Source of the DNA: Clostridiales bacterium
GTDB taxonomy: Bacteria > Bacillota > Clostridia > Christensenellales > Aristaeellaceae
Direction: 5' to 3'
Length of the DNA: 20,479 nucleotides
Assembly (NCBI GenBank): GCA_004555535.1
Contig: SFHU01000044.1
Span: 1 to 20,479, forward strand
The position numbers and the translations under genes are program-made. How positions within the stretch are numbered: position 1 is the first letter of the stretch; every line of letters begins with the position of its first letter. The notes below the pieces were generated by a model. It was given only the letters and a program-made list of their open reading frames with translations. It was not told the DNA's origin and searched no databases. Below are positions 1 to 6,832 of this stretch, piece by piece.

Positions 1-2599
1 CCTGCTCGGTGTTCATCCGCTGGCAAAAGTCGAAGATGTCCTTGTAGGGGCCGCCCGTGCGGCGCACCTCGATGATCGAGTCGATCGCCTTGTCGCCGCA
101 GGACTTGATCGCGCCCAGGCCGAAGCGGATGCCCGGCTTGCCGGAGGCGTCAAAGCCCACGGAGAACTTGCGGCCGCTCTGGTTGATGTCCGGCGGCAGC
201 AGGGGGATGTCGTGCTTGCGGCAATACTGGGAATACTCCGCGACCTTGCCGCTGTCGCCTGAAACGGAGTTGAGCAGCGCCGCGAAGAACTGCACCGGGT
301 AATGGCGCTTGAGCCAGCCCGTGCGCACGGCGACGACGGCGTAGGCCGCCGCGTGGCTCTTGTTGAAGGCGTAGGAGGCGAAGGCCGTCATCTCGTCGAA
401 GAGCTGGCTGGCGACCTCGGCGGGGATGCCGTTTTTGACGCAGCCGGGCACGCCGTCCGCCTCGGAGCCGTTGATGAAGATCTCCCGCTCCTTGGCCATG
501 ACGTCGTGCTTCTTCTTCGCCATGGCGCGGCGCACGAGGTCGCTGCGGCCGTAGGAATAGCCCGCCAGATCGCGCACGATCTGCATGACCTGCTCCTGAT
601 AGACCATGCAGCCATAGGTGACGCTGAGGATCGGCTCGAGCCTGGGATGCAGGTAGCGGATGGCGGCGGGGTTGTTCTTGCCCTCGATGTAGCGGGGAAT
701 GGAATCCATCGGGCCGGGGCGGTAAAGGGAGATCGCGGCGATGATATCCTCGAAGTTCTGCGGCTTCATGTTCGCCAGGAAGGCGCGCATGCCGCCGGAT
801 TCGAGCTGGAAGACGCCGTCCGTCTCGCCCTCGGAGATCATGTCGTAGACGGCCTGGTCGTCAAGCGGAATGTCCTCCGCGCGCATCGGGACGCCGGCGT
901 CGCGCATCAGGTCGAGTGCGTCGCGGATGACGGTCAGCGTGCGCAGGCCGAGGAAATCCATCTTGAGCAGGCCGAGCTTTTCGATGGTGCCCATCGGGAA
1001 CTGGGTGGTGATGACGTCGTCGTTGCGCTGAAGCGGGACATATTCCGTCACGGGCTTGTCCGTGATGAGCACGCCGGCGGCGTGGGTCGAGGCGTGGCGC
1101 GGCAGCCCCTCGAGCGCGCGGCTGGTATCGATCAGCGTGCGCACGCGCTCGTTTTCCGCATAGCTCTTCTTGAGCTCCGGGGAGATCGTCAGCGCGCGCT
1201 CGAGCGTCATGTTGAGCTCAAAAGGGATCGACTTGGAGATCGCGTCGACCTCGGCGTAAGGGTAGCCCAGCACGCGGCCGACGTCGCGCACGACGGCGCG
1301 CGCGGACATCGTTCCGAACGTGATGATCTGGCTGACGTGGTCCGCGCCATAGCGGCGGGCGACGTAGTCGATGACCTCCTGACGGCGCTCGTAGCAGAAG
1401 TCGACGTCGATATCGGGCATCGACACGCGCTCCGGGTTGAGGAAGCGCTCGAAGAGGAGGCTGTATTTGAGCGGATCGAGCTGCGTGATGTGCAGGCAAT
1501 AGGCGACGATGGAGCCTGCGCCGGAGCCGCGGCCCGGGCCGACGACGATGTTCTGGCTGCGGGCGTAGTTGATGAAGTCCCAGACGATCAGGAAGTAGTC
1601 GATGTAGCCCATCCTCGCGATGACGCCGATCTCGTATTCGAGCCGGTCGCGCGCCTCCCGCGTCACGGGCTGATAGCGCTCGGCGAGGCCCTGTTCGCAC
1701 AGGCGCCGCAGCATCTGCTCGCTTGTCTCGCCCGGCGGCGTCGGGAAGCGGGGCAGCTTCGTCTCGCCGAAGACGAAGTCGACGTGGCATCGCCTGGCGA
1801 CCTCCTCCGTGCGCGCGACGGCCTCGGGCCACTGGGCAAAGAGTGCGCGCATCTCCTGCTCGCTCTTGACGTAGAGCTCCTCGCTCTCCATGCGCATGCG
1901 GTTGGTATCGTCGAGCGTCTTGCCCGTCTGGATGCACATGAGCACCTCCTGCGCGTGCGCGTCCTCGCGGCGCAGGTAGTGGCAGTCGTTGGTTGCCAGA
2001 AGGGGGATGCCCGTCTCCTCGCTCACGCGAACGAGCAGGGGAAGCACGCGGCGCTCGTCCTCCAGACCGTGATTCATGATCTCGATGAAGTAGTTGCCCT
2101 TGCCAAAGAGCGCCTCCATCTCGCGCGCATGGGCGCAGGCGCTCTCGAAGCTGCCGTCGAGCAGCAGGCGGTCGAGCTTGCCCGAGAGGCAGGCGCTGGA
2201 GGCGATCAGGCCCCTGGCATGCGCCCTGAGACAGGCCATGTCCACGCGCGGGCGGTAGTAGAAGCCGCGCGTCCAGCTCTCGCTGACCAGGTGCATGAGG
2301 TTTTGATAACCCTCCTGCGTTTCGCACAGCAGGATGAGGTGGTTCGTCGCGCGCATGCCGCTGGAGGCGCTGCGGTCGTCCATGTTTTCGCAGGTGTAGA
2401 CCTCGCAGCCGATGACGGGATGGATGCCGCGCTTTTTTGCCTCGGTGTAAAAATCGACAACGCCGTACATCGCGCCGTGGTCGGTGATGGCGCAGGCGTC
2501 CATGCCCAGCTCCTTCACGCGGTCCAGCAGCGGGCCGATGCGGTTGGCACCGTCGAGCAGGCTGTATTCGGTGTGCAGATGAAGATGCGCGAAAGCCAT
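1..2599 (-). CDS. dnaE: DNA polymerase III alpha subunit, DnaE type (3' end outside window)
   Basis: This is the replicative DNA polymerase catalytic subunit, acting in the cytoplasm at the fork. Only the first 866 residues are present; the family is usually about 1,100-1,200 residues, so the tail with the OB-fold region lies beyond the left edge. The N-terminal PHP domain (residues 1-210) starts with HLHLHTEYSLLDG and keeps TDHG (39-42), GCEVY (64-68), NHL (86-88), NHG (176-178) and NDCHYL (204-209). The polymerase palm is shown by PDIDVDF (encoded near 1400-1420) and KMDFLGL (near 950-970), which supply the three catalytic aspartates. FNKSHAAAYA lies near 340-370. The start is fixed by AGAGGAGA about 8 bases upstream. 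The gene follows a small membrane protein gene by 42 bases and probably shares its promoter. The reading frame is uninterrupted. The identification is secure. Confidence 0.97.
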   Translation of the reverse strand, partial: MAFAHLHLHTEYSLLDGANRIGPLLDRVKELGMDACAITDHGAMYGVVDFYTEAKKRGIHPVIGCEVYTCENMDDRSASSGMRATNHLILLCETQEGYQNLMHLVSESWTRGFYYRPRVDMACLRAHARGLIASSACLSGKLDRLLLDGSFESACAHAREMEALFGKGNYFIEIMNHGLEDERRVLPLLVRVSEETGIPLLATNDCHYLRREDAHAQEVLMCIQTGKTLDDTNRMRMESEELYVKSEQEMRALFAQWPEAVARTEEVARRCHVDFVFGETKLPRFPTPPGETSEQMLRRLCEQGLAERYQPVTREARDRLEYEIGVIARMGYIDYFLIVWDFINYARSQNIVVGPGRGSGAGSIVAYCLHITQLDPLKYSLLFERFLNPERVSMPDIDVDFCYERRQEVIDYVARRYGADHVSQIITFGTMSARAVVRDVGRVLGYPYAEVDAISKSIPFELNMTLERALTISPELKKSYAENERVRTLIDTSRALEGLPRHASTHAAGVLITDKPVTEYVPLQRNDDVITTQFPMGTIEKLGLLKMDFLGLRTLTVIRDALDLMRDAGVPMRAEDIPLDDQAVYDMISEGETDGVFQLESGGMRAFLANMKPQNFEDIIAAISLYRPGPMDSIPRYIEGKNNPAAIRYLHPRLEPILSVTYGCMVYQEQVMQIVRDLAGYSYGRSDLVRRAMAKKKHDVMAKEREIFINGSEADGVPGCVKNGIPAEVASQLFDEMTAFASYAFNKSHAAAYAVVAVRTGWLKRHYPVQFFAALLNSVSGDSGKVAEYSQYCRKHDIPLLPPDINQSGRKFSVGFDASGKPGIRFGLGAIKSCGDKAIDSIIEVRRTGGPYKDIFDFCQRMNTEQ

Positions 2600-2641
2600 G
2601 TTGTTTTCTCCTCTTTCCGGGCGAAACGCCCCGATGACCGG

Positions 2642-3193
2642 CTAGTCGGTGAAGGAAACCGTCGCGAGGATGGGCAGCACGTCGCCGGGCTCCATCCGTG
2701 TTTCAAAGGTGAGCTGATGGGCGCTGTCCCAGGTCTCGTAGGTGTCCCAGGCCTGCGCCTCGCCGCCCGCTTCGACGCGGACGCGGTAGCAGATAAAGCG
2801 CCGGCCGCCCAGCGTGCGCAGGCGCACGTCGCTTGCGCCGGCACCCATATAGTAAGTGACCAACTCCTGCTCGCCGTAATCGGCGATGCTGTCGCCCGCC
2901 TCGTTGTCATAGCAGAAGATGTAGAGCTCGCGCTCGCCCTCGTAGGCGCAGCCGGCGAAGACGGCGTTGCCGCCCTCGGCGCGGTTGTTGGTCGTGTAGT
3001 CGTTGAGGCTGAAGCCGTCCGGCACGGTCAGCGTGAAGCCGTAAGCCGAAAAATCGATCGTCTGCCCGCCGGAAATCGGCGCGATGGCGGCGTCCCGGCT
3101 GTCGATCCAGCGCAGGAGGAGCGCTGTCGCGCAGCCCACCAGAAACGCGCAGACGATGCAGGCGGCGGTCTTGAGAATGGTTTTTCCGTTCAT
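2642..3193 (-). CDS. Small exported protein, probable lipoprotein or membrane-anchored, function unknown
   Basis: I do not recognise the family of this 183-residue protein. The N-terminus has lysines at 4 and 8 and a hydrophobic run (about 9-27) containing LVGC at 18-21, a good lipobox that would make Cys21 the lipidated residue. The hydrophobic stretch continues past the cysteine (ATALLL), so an uncleaved membrane anchor is the alternative. The rest, from about residue 30, looks like a soluble beta-rich domain outside the membrane, with SAYGFTLTVPDGFSL near 49-63 and many Gly, Tyr and acidic residues. The start has an excellent CAGGAGGAAAGCG ribosome site, and a sigma-A-type promoter lies just upstream at 3227-3255. 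dnaE begins 42 bases after its stop with no terminator seen between, so the two are probably cotranscribed. Its role is unknown; the position before dnaE may be only chance. Confidence 0.85.
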   Translation of the reverse strand: MNGKTILKTAACIVCAFLVGCATALLLRWIDSRDAAIAPISGGQTIDFSAYGFTLTVPDGFSLNDYTTNNRAEGGNAVFAGCAYEGERELYIFCYDNEAGDSIADYGEQELVTYYMGAGASDVRLRTLGGRRFICYRVRVEAGGEAQAWDTYETWDSAHQLTFETRMEPGDVLPILATVSFTD

Positions 3194-3226
3194 CGCTTTC
3201 CTCCTGAATCAACGTGCTTCCTCCTT

Positions 3227-3255
3227 ATTTTAAAGCCTTCGCGCCGGACTGTCAA
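3227..3255 (-). promoter_or_regulatory. Sigma-A-type promoter for the small membrane protein-dnaE unit
   Basis: Read on the minus strand, TTGACA (3255-3250) is followed after 17 bases by TAAAAT (3232-3227). This is a perfect -35 with a 5/6 -10 at optimal spacing. Transcription should start near 3220, giving a leader of roughly 27 bases before the ATG at 3193. The -35 box lies only 12 bases from the -35 box of the opposite promoter. Confidence 0.85.
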
Positions 3256-3267
3256 CGCTTTCGCCGA

Positions 3268-3296
3268 TTGCAACCGCCGCCCGGCTGTGATACAAT
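3268..3296 (+). promoter_or_regulatory. Extended -10 promoter for the dnaD-dnaI-ATPase operon
   Basis: TTGCAA (3268-3273) is followed after 17 bases by TACAAT (3291-3296). TG at 3288-3289 gives the extended -10 element TGATACAAT. Transcription should begin near 3303, about 40 bases before the dnaD-like start codon. It is arranged back to back with the dnaE-side promoter. Confidence 0.8.
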
Positions 3297-3343
3297 ACAC
3301 ATATCTGTGCGGCGCTGCGCCGCGGAAAAAGGGGGGAGGCCGC

Positions 3344-4825
3344 ATGGCGTTCTGCGCGTTTGACGACGGCGCCGCGCTGTTTGATTCCACGCCGGTGGAA
3401 AACATGTTCATTACGGAATACATGCTCCGCGCGCCGGGGAATTTTGTCAAGGTGTATCTCTACGGGCTGATGCTCTGCTACCACAGCGCCGCGCGCATGA
3501 GCCTCGCCTCGATGGGCAAGGACCTCGATATGCCGGAGGAGGAGGTCGAGCGCGCCTTCCGCTACTGGGAGCGCGAGGGCCTCGTGCGCCGCACGGGCGA
3601 CAACCCCGTGCGCTATACCTATTATAACCTCAAGCAGATCACGCTGACGCGCGCGGAGAACCCGGGCGAGAAGCTCTACAACCGCGAATTCACCGACGAG
3701 ATTCGCCGCAAGCTCGACGGACAGACGCTCTCTGCCGCCGACTATGAGGCGATCTTCGACTGGATCGACGTGCTCGAGCTGCCGGAGGAGGTCGTGCTCA
3801 TGCTGCTGGAGAACGAGCGGCAGAAGAGCCGGACGGGCCGCGTCTCCATCGGCATCGCCAGCCGGACCGCCCGCGAATGGGCGCAGAGCGGCGTGCGCTC
3901 GGTCGAGGATGCGGAAAGGATGCTGATTCTCGATTCCGCGCGGGAGAAGGAGCTGCGCAGGCTGCTTGCGCGCCTGGGCCAGCGCCGCGCGCCCAGCGAG
4001 GACGAAAAGGAAATGTACAAAAAGTGGGTCGACGAGTGGGGCTTCACGGCGGAGGCCGTGCAGGAGGCCTGCCGCGAGACGACGAAGGGCACGCCGACGA
4101 TGGCGTATCTCGATGGCATCCTGCTGCGCCAGCACCAGCTGGGGCGGCACGAGGCGCAGGCGCTCGCCGGCGGCATGGCCAAGGAGCATGAGGAGCGCGA
4201 CTTCGCGCGCGAGGTGCTCGCGGGCATGGGCCGCACGGGCGTTACGCCGACGCAGGAGGATCTGCAGCACATCGAGAGCTGGCGCGCGATGCGCTTTGGC
4301 GAGGACATGATCCTGCAGGCCGTGCGCGAGGTGCACGCCCGCAGCCAGGGCGGAAGCCTGGAGGACGTGGAGGCGAAGCTGACCGCCTGGCGCGAGCAGG
4401 GCTTCACGACGGCCGCTCAGGTGCAGGCAGCCCGCGTGCGCATCCGTGCGCTCAACGAGCAGCTGCGCGGCATCTACCGCGCGGCGGGGCTCGAGAAGCG
4501 CGCCAACCAGCCGGACCGCGACCTGATGACGCGCTGGCTGGGTGAGATGGGCATGAGCATGGAGCTCGTGCTGCTGGCGGCGGAGTATGCGCGCGGCAGC
4601 GGCGCGCCGATGCTGGTCGCGGACAAGATCCTCGGCGAGTGGAAGCGCAAGGGCATCACGACGGCAGCCGGGGCGCGCGAGGAGCATGAATCCCATGTGC
4701 GCGGCGGCGCGCGCACAGCGCCCGGGACGCCCGCGCAGGATCAGCTCTCCCGTTACACGCCGGAGGAGCGGCGCGCGACGTACAGCGCCGCCGTGGTCGA
4801 CCTGGATGAGGAGGATGACGGATGA
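3344..4825 (+). CDS. DnaD-like replication initiation protein with four DnaB_2-type repeats
   Basis: DnaD/DnaB-family proteins remodel origin DNA and help load the replicative helicase during initiation and restart in Bacillota. The 493-residue product has an N-terminal winged-helix-like part (about 18-85, with APGNFVKVYLYGLMLCY and a YWEREGLVRR wing). Tandem helical segments like the DnaB_2/DnaD C-terminal domain follow at roughly 131-195, 217-275, 300-362 and 387-447. The last two end in near-identical blocks, WREQGFTTAAQVQ and WKRKGITTAAGAR, the classic end of that domain. Typical DnaD is about 230 residues with one such domain, so this is an expanded form. The ATG at 3344 is chosen for the GGGGGGAGGC site 5' of it and the promoter. 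The same frame is open far upstream, but only as antisense to dnaE. It overlaps the helicase loader gene by ATGA. Family secure; exact equivalence to DnaD or DnaB unclear. Confidence 0.92.
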   Translation: MAFCAFDDGAALFDSTPVENMFITEYMLRAPGNFVKVYLYGLMLCYHSAARMSLASMGKDLDMPEEEVERAFRYWEREGLVRRTGDNPVRYTYYNLKQITLTRAENPGEKLYNREFTDEIRRKLDGQTLSAADYEAIFDWIDVLELPEEVVLMLLENERQKSRTGRVSIGIASRTAREWAQSGVRSVEDAERMLILDSAREKELRRLLARLGQRRAPSEDEKEMYKKWVDEWGFTAEAVQEACRETTKGTPTMAYLDGILLRQHQLGRHEAQALAGGMAKEHEERDFAREVLAGMGRTGVTPTQEDLQHIESWRAMRFGEDMILQAVREVHARSQGGSLEDVEAKLTAWREQGFTTAAQVQAARVRIRALNEQLRGIYRAAGLEKRANQPDRDLMTRWLGEMGMSMELVLLAAEYARGSGAPMLVADKILGEWKRKGITTAAGAREEHESHVRGGARTAPGTPAQDQLSRYTPEERRATYSAAVVDLDEEDDG

Positions 4826-5832
4826 TCAGTCGGGCAAACGTGACGCGGGAGGCGCTCTCCGAGCTGGAGATGCTGCGCGCGCAGAACATGCGCGAGGAGA
4901 GGACGCGCCGCGAGGAGGCCTCCGGCAGGAGTCCCATGGTCGCCGCGCTGCTCGAGCGCCGGCAGAGTGTGCTCGCCTCCGGCATGAAGCGCGCGTTTGC
5001 CAGCCCGGGGAAGGCGCAGGAGATCTCGCAGTCCATGCGCGGAGAGATGGACAGCCTCAACGCGCAGCTGCGCGCGGCGCTCACCGCCTGCGGCCTGCCG
5101 GAGGACTACCTGCAGCCGATCTGCCGCTGCCCGCTGTGCCGGGACACTGGTTATGTCGGCGAACCGATCCACGAGCCCTGCGTGTGCTTAAAGCGCGCTG
5201 TGATGAACAGACTCTACCAGAACGAGGGCCTGCAGGTGCTCGAGCGGGAGAACTTCGCCGCCTTTGACGAGCAAATCTTCCCGGACGAGCCCATCGAGGG
5301 GCGCAAGAACACGCAGCGCGGCTATATCCGCAGGCTTCGCGAGATCTGCGAGAGCTATGCGGATGCGTTCGTGCCCGGCGTGGGCGACGGGCTGCTGCTG
5401 TGCGGCCGCTCGGGCCTGGGCAAGACGTTCCTGATGAACTGCGTCGCCCAGCGTGTGCTCGAGCGCGGCTATTCGGTCGTCGTCATCTCCGCGTTCCGGC
5501 TGCTCGACGTCATGCGCCGCTATCAGTTCGGCGAGGCGCAGGAGGGGCAGGCGGAGGACATCCTGACCTGCGACCTGCTGTGCATCGATGATCTGGGCAG
5601 CGAGCCGATGATGAAGAACCTGACGATCAGCACGCTCTATCACGTCATCAACGAGCGGCGCAGCGACAACCGCGCCATCGTCGTGACAACGAACTGCACC
5701 GGCGACGACCTCTACGAGAAATACGACGACCGCGTGGCGGCGCGGCTGACCGATCCCAGCCGGATGAAGGTGCTGCCGTTTGTCGGCGTCGACGTGCGGC
5801 GCTTCGCCTCCAAGCGGGGGAGCGGCGCATGA
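4822..5832 (+). CDS. DnaC/DnaI-type replicative helicase loader ATPase
   Basis: This 336-residue AAA+ protein should bind the replicative helicase and load it at the origin or stalled forks. An N-terminal helical region (1-90) precedes a zinc-binding cluster, CRCPLC at 101-106 plus CVC at 120-122, as in DnaI-like loaders. The AAA+ core shows Walker A GRSGLGKT (195-202), Walker B LLCIDD (252-257), a sensor-1-like TTN (289-291) and a basic RVAARL segment (304-309) in the expected place for the arginine-finger region. Its start overlaps the stop of the dnaD-like gene (ATGA), and its own stop overlaps the next start the same way. This points to translational coupling and balanced synthesis. The upstream partner fits: DnaD/DnaB-family proteins work with DnaI. 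Identity as a helicase loader is secure. Confidence 0.94.
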   Translation: MISRANVTREALSELEMLRAQNMREERTRREEASGRSPMVAALLERRQSVLASGMKRAFASPGKAQEISQSMRGEMDSLNAQLRAALTACGLPEDYLQPICRCPLCRDTGYVGEPIHEPCVCLKRAVMNRLYQNEGLQVLERENFAAFDEQIFPDEPIEGRKNTQRGYIRRLREICESYADAFVPGVGDGLLLCGRSGLGKTFLMNCVAQRVLERGYSVVVISAFRLLDVMRRYQFGEAQEGQAEDILTCDLLCIDDLGSEPMMKNLTISTLYHVINERRSDNRAIVVTTNCTGDDLYEKYDDRVAARLTDPSRMKVLPFVGVDVRRFASKRGSGA

Positions 5833-6695
5833 TCTATCTGGAGCGCTTCACCTTCCCGGACGACGGGAGGGAGTTTGACTACATCCTTGAGATCAAGCGC
5901 AAGTGCTATACGTCGTTTTATCCGTTCAAGGTGCTCTCCTCGCGCGGACTTAAGCGGCTCGATTTTGAGCCGGTGACGATCCTCTACGGCGGCAATGGCA
6001 GCGGCAAATCGACCGCGCTTCACGTCATCGCAGAGAAAGCCGGGCTCACGCGCGGCGCGCCGTTCAACCGGACGAGCTTCTTTGACGATTACGTCGATCT
6101 GTGCGGCATGGAGGCGCGATCCATCCCCGCCGGGAGCCGCATCATCACCAGCGACGACGTCTTTGACGGCATGCTCACGGTTCGCGAGGTCAACGACGGC
6201 ATTGACCGTAAACGTGAGGATGTGTTTGAGGAATACATGGAGGCGAAGTTCGGCCATGTGCGCCTCGAGTCGATGGACGATTACGCGAAGCTCAGGCGGC
6301 AGAACCAGGCGCGGCGGCAGACGCAGTCCCGCTATGTCCGCGAGGAGCTGGGCATGAACGTGCGCACCTACTCGAACGGAGAGAATGCCTTCCATTACTT
6401 TACCAATGAGATTGGCGAGGACGCGCTCTATCTGCTCGACGAGCCGGAAAACAGCCTTTCGCCCCAGCGCCAGCAGGAGCTGGCCCGGTTCATCGAGGAC
6501 AGCGCGCGCTTTATGGGCTGCCAGTTCGTGATTGCGACGCATTCGCCCTTCGTGCTCGCCATCCGCGGCGCGAAGATCTACAACCTGGACGCGCAGCCCG
6601 CCGACGTGTGCCCGTGGACGGAGCTGCCCAATGTCCGGGCGTATTATGACTTCTTTGCCCGGCACCGGGCGGCTTTTGAGGAAAAGCGCGATTGA
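5829..6695 (+). CDS. ABC-class predicted ATPase (COG3910-like), coupled to the replication genes
   Basis: This 288-residue soluble ATPase has an ABC/SMC-like nucleotide-binding fold and no membrane segments. It shows Walker A GGNGSGKS (54-61), a signature-like YSNGE (181-185), Walker B YLLDEPENSL (201-210) and the switch histidine in ATHSP (236-240). An insertion of about 100 residues rich in charge separates Walker A from the signature; its RRQNQARRQTQSRY part (157-169) may be a short helical arm. The pattern matches the small predicted ATPases often grouped as COG3910, whose role is not established to my knowledge. It overlaps the helicase loader by 4 bases and is the last gene before a terminator, so it is made together with the two replication proteins. 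A role in replication or DNA repair is inference from position only; a toxin or defence ATPase is less likely because no partner gene is present. Confidence 0.88.
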   Translation: MIYLERFTFPDDGREFDYILEIKRKCYTSFYPFKVLSSRGLKRLDFEPVTILYGGNGSGKSTALHVIAEKAGLTRGAPFNRTSFFDDYVDLCGMEARSIPAGSRIITSDDVFDGMLTVREVNDGIDRKREDVFEEYMEAKFGHVRLESMDDYAKLRRQNQARRQTQSRYVREELGMNVRTYSNGENAFHYFTNEIGEDALYLLDEPENSLSPQRQQELARFIEDSARFMGCQFVIATHSPFVLAIRGAKIYNLDAQPADVCPWTELPNVRAYYDFFARHRAAFEEKRD

Positions 6696-6710
6696 GAGAA
6701 CCTATGCGGA

Positions 6711-6745
6711 CCGTCTTCCCTTCTTACGGGAGGGCGGCCGCTTTT
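6711..6745 (+). terminator. Intrinsic terminator of the dnaD-dnaI-ATPase operon
   Basis: A 10-bp stem pairs 6711-6720 with 6728-6737 around a 7-base loop, followed by CCGC and a short TTTT run. Two of the pairs are G-U on the plus strand and would be A-C mismatches in the reverse transcript, so the structure favours plus-strand transcription. It begins 15 bases after the ATPase stop codon. Confidence 0.65.
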
Positions 6746-6760
6746 GCATAAAAACGGGGC

Positions 6761-6789
6761 TAGTCAGGCCGGGAGCTTTACGGTATAAT
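6761..6789 (+). promoter_or_regulatory. Probable promoter for the MBOAT-SGNH unit
   Basis: A perfect TATAAT lies at 6784-6789. Seventeen bases upstream is TAGTCA (6761-6766), a 4/6 match to the -35 consensus. It sits between the preceding terminator and the MBOAT start, leaving a leader of about 37 bases. Confidence 0.65.
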
Positions 6790-6832
6790 AAATACTGTAT
6801 GGGTATGTCAAAAACATCCTTCAGGTGGGGCT

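Noticed and set aside
3190..3226. Second ribosome site (AAGGAGG) with a TTG start at 3212 upstream of the small lipoprotein-like gene, suggesting a leader peptide
   Set aside because: The promoter at 3227-3255 would start transcription near 3220, so the upstream site is mostly outside the transcript. The frame is a shadow of the real gene.
302..3343. A very long plus-strand open frame that continues in frame into the dnaD-like gene
   Set aside because: Up to 2599 it is the exact codon-register antisense of dnaE, open because dnaE avoids TTA, CTA and TCA codons. It then crosses the small protein gene and the promoter region. The protein has no family features before residue MAFCAFDDGA at 3344.
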